From Myxococcales bacterium (GTDB taxonomy: Bacteria; Myxococcota_A; Polyangia; Nannocystales; Nannocystaceae): 64,000 nt of DNA. This document shows, in pieces, positions 1-12,382 of this stretch (position 1 is the first letter of the stretch; each line of letters opens with the position of its first letter). The translations under genes and the position numbers were made by a program. Under the pieces are notes generated by a model. It did not search any database. It saw only the letters and a list, made by a program, of their open reading frames with translations, and was not told the origin of the DNA. Location of the stretch: contig JACKDW010000001.1 of assembly GCA_020633295.1 (NCBI GenBank), forward strand, positions 1,302,001 to 1,366,000, in the 5' to 3' direction.

Positions 1-1
1 C

Positions 2-277
2 GCCGGGGCGCTGTTCGGCGCGCTCGGGACGGTCATGGGCCTCATCGAGACCGGCATGGCGCTCTCGACCATCGGTGACCTGGCTGTTTGGCCACGCGCG
101 CTCGCGCGCGCGCTGCCGATCGCGCTCTACCCGACCGCTTGGGCGCTGCTGTGCGCCTCGCCGGTCGTCGCGGCGCTCTGCGTGCTGCGCTTCCGGCACG
201 CGCGCGTACGCGAGTCGCTCGCGCCCCGCGACGGCCACGCGCGCCTCGCCGGGAACCTCCACGCGACGGCGCCGTGA
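2..277 (+). CDS. MotA/TolQ/ExbB-like membrane protein, C-terminal fragment
   Basis: The reading frame is open from the window edge to a TGA at 275-277, so only the C-terminal part is visible. It shows a Gly-rich membrane segment (GALFGALGTVMGLIETGMAL) followed by a second hydrophobic stretch (PIALYPTAWALLCASPVVAALCVL). This pattern resembles the last two transmembrane helices of MotA/TolQ/ExbB proton-channel proteins, where LGTVxG is typical. Proteins of this family sit in the inner membrane and couple proton flow to mechanical work. The next gene starts 10 bp downstream, so the two are probably co-transcribed. The family call is from pattern only and the N-terminus is missing. Confidence 0.45.
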   Translation, partial: AGALFGALGTVMGLIETGMALSTIGDLAVWPRALARALPIALYPTAWALLCASPVVAALCVLRFRHARVRESLAPRDGHARLAGNLHATAP

Positions 278-286
278 GACCGGGGC

Positions 287-1456
287 GTGTTCGAGGCCTT
301 CGAATCGTCGCACCACTTCATGACCGGCTTCGCCGCGTGGACCGGTCTCCTGCTCGCGGCGCTCGCGACCGCGGTCCCGGTGCTGCAAGCGCTGGCGGCC
401 GCGGCCGCGTATCTCAGCCGCGCGCTCCGGCGCGCGCTCGCGGTCACGCGCCGCCCCGCCGCTCGCGTCGCGCTCTCGCGGCACCCGCTGCGGCCCGACC
501 TCCCGCGCGGGCTCGTGACGCTCGCCGCCCACACGCGCGTGCTGCTCGCGGCGCTCGAGCCCGCGCTGGCGGGCGCGCACCTCTGGCGCGACGGCGTCGC
601 GCCGCGCTGGCTCGGCGACCCCGCGGACCGCGAGTACGCCCCGACCATCGGCGTGACGGGCGAGGTCTGGGCCTGGCTGCAGAGCGCCGAGTCGCTGGGG
701 GACGACTGCGCCAGCGAGCCGACGCTCGAGCCCGCGATCGCCCGCGTCCGCGCGGCGCTGTTCTCCGGCGTCCCGCTCACGCGGCGACTCGAGGCGGTGG
801 CCGAGGCGCTCGTCTCCTTCGACCTCGGCCTGCGCGAGCGCGCCCCGCTGCGCTACCGCGGCGCCGCCCTGGCCGAGCCCCCGCGCCTGCGTCATGTCCA
901 CGAGCCTGACGGCGAGGTTCGCGGCGAGCTTCGCGGCGAGCTCGGCGAGCACCTCGAGGACGACGACGCCGAGGATCCACGCGCGCTGCGAGAGCGCCGC
1001 TTCAACACCGTGCTCGCGCGGCACGACGCCTCGCTGCGCGCGGTCGCCCGCCGCTACGCCCGCGGCAGCGCCTGCGACGACCTCCACCAGGAGATCCGGC
1101 TCGGCGTGTGGAGGGCGCTGCCGGCGTTTCGCGGCGAGGCCTCGCTCAAGACCTACGCCCTGCGGATCGCGCGCTACTGCGGCGCGCGCTTCGTCCGTCG
1201 GCAGCCGCGCCACGAGCCCGAGCTCGAGCTCGTCGACGCCGGCCCGAGCGCCGAGGAGACCCTCGACGCGCGCCGCCGCGAGGCCGCGCTGACGCGCGCG
1301 TTCGCGGCGCTCCCGGAGACCCAGCGCGAGGCCCTGCGCCTCAAGCTCGCCGGCTGCTCGTACCGCGAGATCGCGACGCGCCTGAACATCAGCGAGACCA
1401 ACGTCTCCGTCCGGATCACGCGGGCGCGCAAGTCGCTGCGTCCGCGCCCGGCCTGA
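287..1456 (+). CDS. ECF-type sigma-70 factor with a long membrane-like N-terminal extension
   Basis: A GTG start follows the upstream stop by 10 bp and gives 389 residues. The last 160 residues are a clear sigma-70 family protein. Region 2 spans about residues 235-310 (DDLHQEIRLGVWRALPAFRG, then a conserved LKTYALRIARY). Region 4 is a helix-turn-helix at about residues 340-385 (LPETQREALRLKLAGCSYRE, then IATRLNISETNVSVRITRAR). Residues 1-230 are not sigma-like. They begin with a hydrophobic stretch (GLLLAALATAVPVLQALAAA) and end in an acidic Glu/Asp linker. Typical ECF factors are about 180-200 residues, so this one is doubled. No ATG or GTG in this frame near the domain border offers an obvious separate start, so a fusion is preferred over two genes. 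It may be a membrane-tethered sigma factor, but this is inference. Confidence 0.7.
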   Translation: MFEAFESSHHFMTGFAAWTGLLLAALATAVPVLQALAAAAAYLSRALRRALAVTRRPAARVALSRHPLRPDLPRGLVTLAAHTRVLLAALEPALAGAHLWRDGVAPRWLGDPADREYAPTIGVTGEVWAWLQSAESLGDDCASEPTLEPAIARVRAALFSGVPLTRRLEAVAEALVSFDLGLRERAPLRYRGAALAEPPRLRHVHEPDGEVRGELRGELGEHLEDDDAEDPRALRERRFNTVLARHDASLRAVARRYARGSACDDLHQEIRLGVWRALPAFRGEASLKTYALRIARYCGARFVRRQPRHEPELELVDAGPSAEETLDARRREAALTRAFAALPETQREALRLKLAGCSYREIATRLNISETNVSVRITRARKSLRPRPA

Positions 1457-1471
1457 CCGATCTGTGGCACA

Positions 1472-1999
1472 GTGAACGCGATGGACGACGTGAACGCGAC
1501 GGACGACGCGCGCGAGCTCGCCGATCTGCGCAGCCGACTCGACGCGCTCGAGTCGACGCTGTCAGGAGCGCCGCTCGTCACTCTTCACGTCGTCGCGACC
1601 CCCGCGGGTCCGCTGCGCGTCGCGTTGACCGAGCGCCTCCGTCAGCGCAGCAAGAAAGCCCGCGCGTGGAAGTGCCGCGCGATGCTGCAGACGCTGAAGA
1701 ACGCGCGCTACGGGTTCCTCCCGGACCGTCCGCGCGCCCGCGGCGGGCTCGACGGCATCTTCCTCGTCGATCGCCGCTTCCGCCCGGTCAACGCGATGAT
1801 GCGCAAGCTCTTCGACGGCTTCCTCGACAAGCCGGGCTCGCCGGCGTCCGCCATCGCCGACGCGCTCGGCGTGCCGCTCGCGACGCTGCTGCCGGTGCGC
1901 CTCGTCTCGCACCACATGCGCCTGCTCGGCCTGCTCACGCCCGATCTCGACGGCGACGGCCGCGTGCTGGTGCTGGTCGACCTCGACGCGAGCGAGTGA
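1472..1999 (+). CDS. Hypothetical protein downstream of sigma factor
   Basis: A 175-residue protein starts with GTG (1472) or ATG (1481), only 15 bp after the sigma factor stop, so it is likely in the same transcript. It has a short acidic helical N-terminus (ELADLRSRLDALESTLSGAP), a basic middle (ERLRQRSKKARAWKCRAML) and a compact C-terminal part ending in Asp-rich DLDGDGRVLVLVDLDASE. No signal peptide or membrane segment is visible. I do not recognise the family. Its position suggests a role linked to the sigma factor, for example as a regulator or target, without sequence proof. Confidence 0.6.
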   Translation: MNAMDDVNATDDARELADLRSRLDALESTLSGAPLVTLHVVATPAGPLRVALTERLRQRSKKARAWKCRAMLQTLKNARYGFLPDRPRARGGLDGIFLVDRRFRPVNAMMRKLFDGFLDKPGSPASAIADALGVPLATLLPVRLVSHHMRLLGLLTPDLDGDGRVLVLVDLDASE

Positions 2000-2110
2000 C
2001 GAGGTCGGTCGACCACGTCCTCCTACGCGGTCCTCCGCGACGCGGTCCGCGACGTCATCGCCCGAGGACGTCGCGCCGCCGTGATAGCTTCCCGGTCGGA
2101 GGAACGACGC

Positions 2111-3808
2111 ATGCGCCCATCTCGACCTTACTCCCCACGCTGGCTGCTCTCCGCGTGCGTGGCCATGACCGCCTGCTCCGGTGACGACGGCGCCAGCGGG
2201 AGCGACTCCGCGTCCACGACCAGCGACGACGCGACGGCCGGCTCGGCGAGCAGCGCGACCGACACGACCGCGGGCGCGACCGCGGGCGCGACCTCGTCTC
2301 CGACGAGCGCGACGTCATCCCCGACCTCGTCTCCGACCTCCTCTCCGACCTCCTCTCCGACCGACGCGACGTCGTCGCCGACCGACGCGACATCTTCGCC
2401 GACGACGACCGACGCCGCGACCGACGCCACGACCGACGCCACGACGACCTTGACGACCGACGGCGCGACCTCGGACACGGGCGAGTGCGTGGGCGCCACG
2501 GCCTCGCTCACGCGCCCCGCCGACCCCATCGTGCTCCGCGGCGCCGACCTGAGCGACGCCGACTGGGGCGGGCTCGCGCCGCAGCCCGGGGACATCGTCG
2601 CGTTCCGCTACGAGGGCGGCTGGCAGCAGATCCCGGTGCAGATCGACGAGCGAGACACGGTCTCGTTCTCCGACGTCTACAACGTCCAGAACAACTTCGA
2701 CTGGGCGCGCGAGGACTACACCGACGCGGGCACCTTCACCGGGCCCGACGCCGACCCGACCTTCGACGACAACGACGAGCTCGTGCTGATGGCCCGCGAC
2801 GCCGGCGACGAGGCCTGCGCCGCCGCGCCTGCGCCCGACGGCGTGACGCCGGGCAGCGGCGTCGAGCTGCGCGTCACCGACCCCCTGGATCAGGGCGAGG
2901 GCTTCGTCTACCTGTTCGTACAGGAAGGTGGGCTCGACCCCGCGGCCGGCGCCGCCTACGTCACCTACAGCTTCAACCTGCTCTCGGGCGCCTACAAGGC
3001 GACCTACGACACGCTCGACGGGCCCAACCCCGAGAACACGACGATCGAGACCGACGCCTACACGCGCCGCTTCGCCGACCGCTGGATCACCGACGCGCTG
3101 CACATCACCGCCGGCGACGCGAGCGGGGTCGACATCCTCGATCGCCACAAGGCGCAATTCCCCGGCACCTGCGTGCGCAGCGAGGACACCTTCTCCAACG
3201 CCGAGGGCGCGTTCGTGGTCAACCGCGTCGGCCCGATCCGCGCGCTGCGATCCTACGTCGGCGCCAACAGCGGGCCGCTGACCCAGCGCACGCACCTGTT
3301 CTACGACCGCCGCGAGGACGTGATCACCGACCTGCGCGTGCACGGGATCCCCGGCATCATGGACTTCTACGACTACGGCCCCATGGCCGCGGGCATGACC
3401 TACACGAGCGAGCTCGAGGGCGGCGGCGAGACGATCGACGGGGCCCCCGACACGCCCGCCGCCGGCCTGCCGACGTGGGAGCTCGTCTCGGGCGACCAGG
3501 GCTCGCTGACCCACGTGAGCTGGGTCGAGGCGTCGTTTAACGTGGCGGGGCTCGGCCACTGGTACCTCGACGACACGACGCCCAACGGGGTCGCGCAGTG
3601 CACGGGCGACACCTGGGCGTACGGACAGCACGGCCTGCTGATCTCCGGCAACATCCCCAACACCGACCCGCTCATGCAGGCGGCCCAGACCTTCGCCGGC
3701 CACCGCGTGCTCTACTACGACGCGCCGGGGCTCGACGACGCGGGCGCGAGCCAGCGCCACGACTGGGTGCACACGCCGCCGACGGTCGAGGCCGTCGCCT
3801 GGCCGTAG
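2111..3808 (+). CDS. Secreted lipoprotein with Ser/Thr/Pro linker
   Basis: The ATG at 2111 (MRPSRPYSPRWLLSAC) places a lipoprotein signal peptide at the N-terminus, with a lipobox around AMTAC, and is preferred over an upstream GTG at 2081. The mature protein begins with a roughly 110-residue low-complexity linker of SPT, DATSSPT and TDAT units, partly encoded by 12-bp tandem repeats. A folded domain of about 440 residues follows, starting near TRPADPIVLRGADLSDADWG and including GDIVAFRYEGGWQQIPVQID. It is probably exposed at the outer membrane surface. The domain is not recognised by function. The gene ends 26 bp before a dispersed palindrome and converges with the HAD gene. Confidence 0.75.
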   Translation: MRPSRPYSPRWLLSACVAMTACSGDDGASGSDSASTTSDDATAGSASSATDTTAGATAGATSSPTSATSSPTSSPTSSPTSSPTDATSSPTDATSSPTTTDAATDATTDATTTLTTDGATSDTGECVGATASLTRPADPIVLRGADLSDADWGGLAPQPGDIVAFRYEGGWQQIPVQIDERDTVSFSDVYNVQNNFDWAREDYTDAGTFTGPDADPTFDDNDELVLMARDAGDEACAAAPAPDGVTPGSGVELRVTDPLDQGEGFVYLFVQEGGLDPAAGAAYVTYSFNLLSGAYKATYDTLDGPNPENTTIETDAYTRRFADRWITDALHITAGDASGVDILDRHKAQFPGTCVRSEDTFSNAEGAFVVNRVGPIRALRSYVGANSGPLTQRTHLFYDRREDVITDLRVHGIPGIMDFYDYGPMAAGMTYTSELEGGGETIDGAPDTPAAGLPTWELVSGDQGSLTHVSWVEASFNVAGLGHWYLDDTTPNGVAQCTGDTWAYGQHGLLISGNIPNTDPLMQAAQTFAGHRVLYYDAPGLDDAGASQRHDWVHTPPTVEAVAWP

Positions 3809-3834
3809 CGCGGCGGGCACAACCCGCCTCGCGC

Positions 3835-3856
3835 GACATGTCCCATAAGACCTGTC
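3835..3856. repeat. Dispersed palindrome, intergenic copy
   Basis: GACATGTCCCATAAGACCTG and the following two bases form an imperfect inverted repeat between two convergent genes. It overlaps the last codons of the HAD gene by a few bases downstream. Confidence 0.6.
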
Positions 3857-4489
3857 TCAATCGGCGTCGCCGGGCGCCGTGACCGGCAGCCCGAGCGAGC
3901 GCAGCGCGCGACGCAGCGGGCCGATCGCGCCGCGGTCGTAGCGGATCCCGACGACGCCGCGGGCGCGCGCCGGCGCCAGCGCGCTGTCCTTGTCGTCGAC
4001 GTAGGCGATCGCCGGCGGCGGGCAGCCGAGCACCTCCAGGAGGATCTCGACGAAGCGCGGGTCGGGCTTGGTCACGCCGTGCTCGTAGGACCACACCTCG
4101 TGGCGAAACAGGTGGCGAAACGGGTGACGGGCGTCGAGGTGCTCGACGCGGCTGCGGATGTTGCCGGAGAACGCGACCAGCGGGACCTCGGCGTCGTGGA
4201 GCTCGCGCAGCAGCGAGAAGATCTCGGGATCCGGCGCATAGCTGGCATACCAGGCGTCGCGCAGCGCGTCGCAGGTCAGGCCGGCGGGCAGACGCGGCGC
4301 GGCCCAGCGCCAGAACGCATCCTCGTCCATCGTCCCCGCGCGCAAGGCCTTGGCCTCGGGAGCGCGGAGCAGCGCGATCGCGGCGCGGTGCTCGGGCGCG
4401 AGACGCCCGGAGTCAGGGAGCGCGCGCGTCCCGTCCGCGAACAGCACGCCGCCGAGATCAAAGGCGCAGAAACGGATCGTCGAGTTCAC
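3857..4489 (-). CDS. HAD-family hydrolase
   Basis: The GTG at 4489 gives 210 residues starting MNSTIRFCAFDLGGVLF. The first HAD motif is FDLGGV: the nucleophile Asp is present, but the second Asp of DxD is Gly, as in many haloacid dehalogenase and YihX-like enzymes. Motif II is LVAFSGN, motif III Lys lies in VTKPDPRFVEILLEVLG, and motif IV is AYVDDKDSALAPARARG, so all catalytic motifs are in place. The family transfers phosphoryl groups or hydrolyses C-halogen bonds in the cytoplasm through an aspartyl intermediate; the substrate is unknown. It is divergent from the downstream kinase gene with 123 bp between them. Confidence 0.8.
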   Translation of the reverse strand: MNSTIRFCAFDLGGVLFADGTRALPDSGRLAPEHRAAIALLRAPEAKALRAGTMDEDAFWRWAAPRLPAGLTCDALRDAWYASYAPDPEIFSLLRELHDAEVPLVAFSGNIRSRVEHLDARHPFRHLFRHEVWSYEHGVTKPDPRFVEILLEVLGCPPPAIAYVDDKDSALAPARARGVVGIRYDRGAIGPLRRALRSLGLPVTAPGDAD

Positions 4490-4612
4490 GCGCTGTAGCC
4501 TACACAACGCCGGGGACGATCGCTGATCGCGACGACAGCGCGAGCGGCGCCCGCCGGCGACGATTTTTTCGTTGCACGCACAAGGAACACGGAGTGGCAT
4601 ACTGGGTGGGCT

Positions 4613-8698
<4,086 letters not shown>

Positions 8699-8805
8699 GC
8701 CGAAGAGGGGCCGCCGGAGGACGGCGAGCGCCACGACGCCCGTCTCATCCCTCCGCGAGTTCGGTCGCGCCGCGCTGCGCCGCGATTGTATGGTCGGCTG
8801 ATCGC

Positions 8806-9462
8806 TCACGGAGCGCCGCGTCGGAGCCCGCGCTCGAGCAGCGAGAGCGCCGCGTCGACCACCGCCAGCGCGTCCTCGCGCCCCAGCGACTGGGCCGCCG
8901 GGTCGAGCGGATCCGTCACGCCGGCCCGGGCCAAAAACGCGCGCATCAGCCCCTCGCTCAGGAGCCCGTGGACGAGCGGGACCACGAGCTCGAGCGACAG
9001 GTCCCCGCGCACCGAGCCTTCCTCCTGCCCGCGCGCCAGCTGCTCGCGCAAGAACGCCTGCGCCGCCGCCTCGCTCGACGCGCGCAGGCGCGAGATCTCG
9101 GGGTCCAGGCTCGGCTCGACCGAGCGCAGGGCGACCCGCGCCCAGCGGGGGCTCGCGGCGATGAACAGCAGGCCCTGGGCGTACAGCCAGCGCAGGCGCG
9201 CGTACAGATCCGCGCCGGTCGGCGGCGGCGTGGCCGAGACCGCCTCGAGCTTCTTCCGCCCTGCCTCTTCGACCAGCCACGTAAACAGCTCGCGCTTGCC
9301 GTCGAAGTACTGATAGAGGCTGCCCTTGGCGATCCCGAGGCGCGAGACGACCCGGCTGATCGAGGCCTGATCGTAGGGTCGCTCGGCGAACTCCTCGAGC
9401 GCGACCTCGATGATCCGCTGCCGCTTGTCCGCCGGGAGATTGAAGAACGTCGCGCGAGGCAC
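8806..9462 (-). CDS. TetR-family transcriptional repressor
   Basis: The 218-residue protein has a classic N-terminal TetR helix-turn-helix: ADKRQRIIEVALEEFAERPY, then SISRVVSRLGIAKGSLYQYF. A helical ligand-binding domain fills the rest. It is divergent from a Coq4-like gene, and the 71-bp gap contains a large inverted repeat with two TGACT-N4-AGTCA sites. This layout indicates that it represses both itself and its neighbour until an unknown ligand binds. The ATG at 9462 is preferred because the operator then lies directly upstream. Confidence 0.9.
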   Translation of the reverse strand: MPRATFFNLPADKRQRIIEVALEEFAERPYDQASISRVVSRLGIAKGSLYQYFDGKRELFTWLVEEAGRKKLEAVSATPPPTGADLYARLRWLYAQGLLFIAASPRWARVALRSVEPSLDPEISRLRASSEAAAQAFLREQLARGQEEGSVRGDLSLELVVPLVHGLLSEGLMRAFLARAGVTDPLDPAAQSLGREDALAVVDAALSLLERGLRRGAP

Positions 9463-9477
9463 ACTTCGGTCCTTGAC

Positions 9478-9520
9478 GATGTGACTGGGCAGTCATAGCA
9501 TATGACTACCCAGTCACATC
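9478..9520. promoter_or_regulatory. Double TetR operator in the tetR-coq4 divergent promoter
   Basis: Two 19-bp arms (GATGTGACTGGGCAGTCAT and ATGACTACCCAGTCACATC) form an inverted repeat with 18 of 19 positions complementary and a 5-bp spacer. Each arm itself contains a small palindrome TGACT-N4-AGTCA. The site sits 15 bp from the repressor start and 13 bp from the Coq4-like start, so two dimers could bind and block both promoters. Confidence 0.8.
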
Positions 9521-9533
9521 GGAGAATTGAGAC

Positions 9534-10166
9534 ATGACGCGCCTTGAGGTGTTCCGTGAATTTCGCGCCGCTATGGCCGATCCCGAGCGTCTTGGTGATG
9601 TCCCGGCGCTCAAGAGCGAGCTCGGCGGCACGCGCGCGTATCCCGAGATCGAGGCCCAGCTCGACGGCGTCCGCGGCTTCCACCCCACGCTCGATCTCGA
9701 GGCGCTCGCGCGCCTGCCCGCCGGGACATTCGGTCACGAGTACGTCCGCTTCCTGCGGGTCAACGAGCTCAAGCCCATCGTCCTCACCGGCGCGCTCGAT
9801 CCGGAGCTCGTGGCGCGCAACGCCTTCGTCGTCCGCTACGGGATCATCCACGACATGGTGCACGTGCTCACCGGCTTCGACACCAGCTGGCCGGGCGAGG
9901 TCGGCGTGTGGGCCTTCGTCGGCGCCCAGCGCTGGAGCCGGACGTTCCGCGTCGCCGGGGTGGCCGCGCTCCTCGTCGCGCTGTTCTTCAGCCCGCTGCG
10001 GCTCGGCCGCGCGTGGGCCAGCTTCCGCCGCGGTCGCGCCATGGCGAGGCGCGCCCCGCTGCTGATCACGCTGCGCCTCGAGGACATGCTCGAGCGCGAC
10101 CTCGAGGAGGTCCGCGCCGAGCTCGGCCTCGCCGGCGCGGGCCCGGGGTACTTGCCGAGCGCGTAA
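9534..10166 (+). CDS. Coq4-family protein
   Basis: The 210-residue protein carries the Coq4 signature: GTFGHEYVRFL, then IIHDMVHVLTGFDTSWPGE, which contains the HDxxH-x(n)-E metal-binding motif. A hydrophobic stretch (VAGVAALLVALFFSPLRLG) may attach it to the membrane. Coq4 acts in ubiquinone biosynthesis in mitochondria and many bacteria, in removal of the ring C1 carboxyl and in complex organisation. Here the gene stands alone next to a TetR repressor instead of in a coq operon. It could act on another isoprenoid or lipid substrate, because myxobacteria generally use menaquinone. The fold call is strong and the substrate is open. Confidence 0.8.
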   Translation: MTRLEVFREFRAAMADPERLGDVPALKSELGGTRAYPEIEAQLDGVRGFHPTLDLEALARLPAGTFGHEYVRFLRVNELKPIVLTGALDPELVARNAFVVRYGIIHDMVHVLTGFDTSWPGEVGVWAFVGAQRWSRTFRVAGVAALLVALFFSPLRLGRAWASFRRGRAMARRAPLLITLRLEDMLERDLEEVRAELGLAGAGPGYLPSA

Positions 10167-10223
10167 CGGCTGAGCCGCGCGCGCTCCACCGCGCGCGGCC
10201 ATCATCCGCTACCCTGCGGCTCG

Positions 10224-11066
10224 GTGCCCGCGTTTCACTGTGACCTCGCGCTGGCGCGTCGACTCGAGCGCGCCAACGCCCTCGACGGGGAGGACGCCGC
10301 GCGCGCGGAGGCCACCCTGTTCCCGGGCCGCGTCGACGTCGCGATCGAGCGCGTCGCCGGCGGCTCGCTGATCTTCTGCGGGGTCGACTCCTTCCTCAGC
10401 CACGCGCTCGGCCTCGGCCTCGACGGGCGCCGCGTCTCCGACGAGGCGCTCGATCAGCTCGAGCGGTTCTACTTCTCGCGCGGCTCGCGAGCCGAGCTCG
10501 ACCTGTGCCCGCTCGCCGACGCGTCGCTCGCCGGGCGCCTCGTCGATCGCGGCTTTCGCCCCGATCACTTCGAAGCCGTGCTCGTCCGCCCGCTGCGGCC
10601 CGGCGAACCCGCGCGCGCGCCCGAACCGCCCGCTGGCGTCACGCTGCGCGAGGCCGGCCCCGAGCACACCGAGGCCTACGCCCACGGGCTCGCGGCCGCC
10701 TTCGCGACTGCGGACGAGCGCGAGCTCTACGAGCTCATCGCCGACGTCGGCCGCAGCTCCTTTCATCGCCGGGCTGGCCCGAGGATGATGGCCTGGGCGA
10801 GCGGTGACTCGGCGCCCGTCGCCGCCGCCGCGCTCAACCTCCACGAGGGCGTCGCCTGCCTCAGCGGCGCCTGGACGCGGGCGGACCACCGCCGTCGCGG
10901 CATCCAGCGCGCGCTCATCGAGGCGCGCCTCGTCCTGGCCGCGCGCGCCGGCTGCACGCTCGCGCAGGTCGTCAGCGACCCGGGCTCCGCGACCCAGCGC
11001 AACGCCGAGCGCTGCGGCTTCATCCCCGCGTACACGCGGCTCGTGCTCAGCAAGCCGGCGCCGTAG
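10224..11066 (+). CDS. GNAT-family N-acetyltransferase, two-domain
   Basis: The 280-residue protein starts with GTG at 10224. The C-terminal half is a GNAT domain: TLREAGPEHTEAYAHGLAAA opens it, and ACLSGAWTRADHRRRGIQRA holds the RxxGIxxAL acetyl-CoA loop (RRRGIQRAL), followed by GSATQRNAERCGFIPAYTRL. The N-terminal half has similar secondary structure without a clear CoA loop, as in tandem GNAT proteins. It probably acetylates a small amine in the cytoplasm; the substrate is unknown. Confidence 0.8.
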   Translation: MPAFHCDLALARRLERANALDGEDAARAEATLFPGRVDVAIERVAGGSLIFCGVDSFLSHALGLGLDGRRVSDEALDQLERFYFSRGSRAELDLCPLADASLAGRLVDRGFRPDHFEAVLVRPLRPGEPARAPEPPAGVTLREAGPEHTEAYAHGLAAAFATADERELYELIADVGRSSFHRRAGPRMMAWASGDSAPVAAAALNLHEGVACLSGAWTRADHRRRGIQRALIEARLVLAARAGCTLAQVVSDPGSATQRNAERCGFIPAYTRLVLSKPAP

Positions 11067-11278
11067 CGGCAAGCGGACGCCTTGGCTGTCCCTCTCGCCA
11101 TCTCGACAGCGAGACCCGTATACAGCTCGGCACGAGCGCGCTTCACGCCCTCGCCCGCGGCGAGGCGGCGGCGCGAGGCGGCGGCGCGAGGCGACGCGCG
11201 GACGCTCGCGCGGGCTGCTCGGAGCGCGCGCACGCGCGGCCCGCGAGCGCGCGCGCGGGGATCTGCCCGTGCGCAAAA

Positions 11279-11298
11279 ATGTCGCTAGAGACATGTAT
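11279..11298. repeat. Dispersed palindrome, intergenic copy
   Basis: AATGTCGCTAGAGACATGTA matches the consensus half-sites ATGTC and GACATGT around CTAG. Confidence 0.55.
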
Positions 11299-11342
11299 AA
11301 GCAGTCGCCCGCGCGCACGCGCGCACGCGCCGCCGCCAAACA

Positions 11343-11373
11343 CTGTCCCATAAGACATAAATAAAGAGACATG
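11343..11373. repeat. Dispersed palindrome, compound intergenic copy
   Basis: CTGTCCCATAAGACAT is followed after a short AT-rich spacer by another AGAGACATG half-site, so one and a half copies are joined. Confidence 0.55.
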
Positions 11374-11462
11374 TTTATTCAAACATAATCAAACAACCAC
11401 GCTCACGCGGCGCGCGAGCGCGGCGACTATGGCGCGCGCGCGGGCTCCCGTACCGTGGTCAG

Positions 11463-12221
11463 GTGATCGCCTCGACCCTGCTACAGACCGTCCTGCTCAC
11501 CGCGAGCCCCCACGCCGGCTTCGCGCTCCCGCCGCTCGAGCTGCGCTTCATGCAGCCCGGGGACGAGGAGGGCGAGGAAGGCGGCGAGGAAGGCGGCGAG
11601 GAAGGCGGCGAGGAAGGCGGCGAGGAGGGCGACGACCCGCTCGCCGGGGACGAGGAGGTGGCGGAGGGCCCGGTCGAGGGCGACGGCGACGGCGATGCCA
11701 GCGCCCCGCCCGCGGATCCCTCCGCGGCCCCCGAGGACTCCGGCGGCAAGCGCAAGAACAAGGAGTGGAACCTGCAGATCCAGGCCGGCGGCGAGTTCTT
11801 CGTCTCCGGTCAGTTCCTCGCTAAGGGCGCGAGCTTCCGCTTCGGCGCGTGGAAGCAGCTGTGGATCCGCGGCTTCATGGTCGGCGGCGGCCCCTTCCTC
11901 CACTACAGCATCCTGGTCGACCCGGCCGCCAGCGACACCGTGGGCCTGCTCACCTTCAACGGCGACTTCATCATCGGCGGCGGCAAGTACCAGAAGTTCG
12001 CGGTGTTCTTCCACGCGACCGCGGGCCTCGGGATCGGGCACGTGAGCGACAACGGGGGCGACACGATCATCGTGCCAATCGGGCGCCCCCTCGCGGGCGT
12101 GGGCGGCTACGGGCACATCACCGAGCGCATCAGCATCGGCGGCCTGGTTGACTTCGGCTACTACGTCGTCGCGGTCGGCGTGGACGCGATGATCACGCTC
12201 GGCTTCCACTTCGGCAAGTAG
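11463..12221 (+). CDS. Outer-membrane-type beta-barrel protein with acidic Glu-Gly repeat
   Basis: The 252-residue protein starts with GTG at 11463. A signal-peptide-like N-terminus (MIASTLLQTVLLTASPHAGF) precedes an acidic low-complexity segment with EEGG repeats encoded by a 12-bp tandem repeat (about 11571-11630). After residue 98 the sequence alternates polar and hydrophobic residues with many Gly and aromatics (WNLQIQAGGEFFVSGQFL; GHITERISIGGLVDFGYYVV; ending ITLGFHFGK), as in small outer-membrane barrels. The function is unknown. The acidic segment may bind cations or interact with cell-surface polymers. Confidence 0.6.
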   Translation: MIASTLLQTVLLTASPHAGFALPPLELRFMQPGDEEGEEGGEEGGEEGGEEGGEEGDDPLAGDEEVAEGPVEGDGDGDASAPPADPSAAPEDSGGKRKNKEWNLQIQAGGEFFVSGQFLAKGASFRFGAWKQLWIRGFMVGGGPFLHYSILVDPAASDTVGLLTFNGDFIIGGGKYQKFAVFFHATAGLGIGHVSDNGGDTIIVPIGRPLAGVGGYGHITERISIGGLVDFGYYVVAVGVDAMITLGFHFGK

Positions 12222-12382
12222 CGGCCGCCCTCGGCGCGTCGCGCCGCACGCCCTCGCTACGCGGGACCCGCGAGGTCACGGGACGTCACGACGCGCGAAC
12301 GCTTGCGCCGCGCGTCGCCGGCCCTCTATGCTCCGCGCGCCTCCGCGCCCTCGCGCACGAGGGTCGAGGCCGGGAGAACACG

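Larger units (their letters stand above)
11067..11462. other. Intergenic region with low-complexity GC tracts and palindromes
   Basis: This 396-bp gap holds no convincing gene. Its first half is built from GCG/GAGG low-complexity runs around 11150-11270. Its second half changes abruptly to AT-rich sequence with two or three copies of the dispersed palindrome (11279-11298 and 11343-11373). No promoter could be identified with confidence. Confidence 0.6.
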
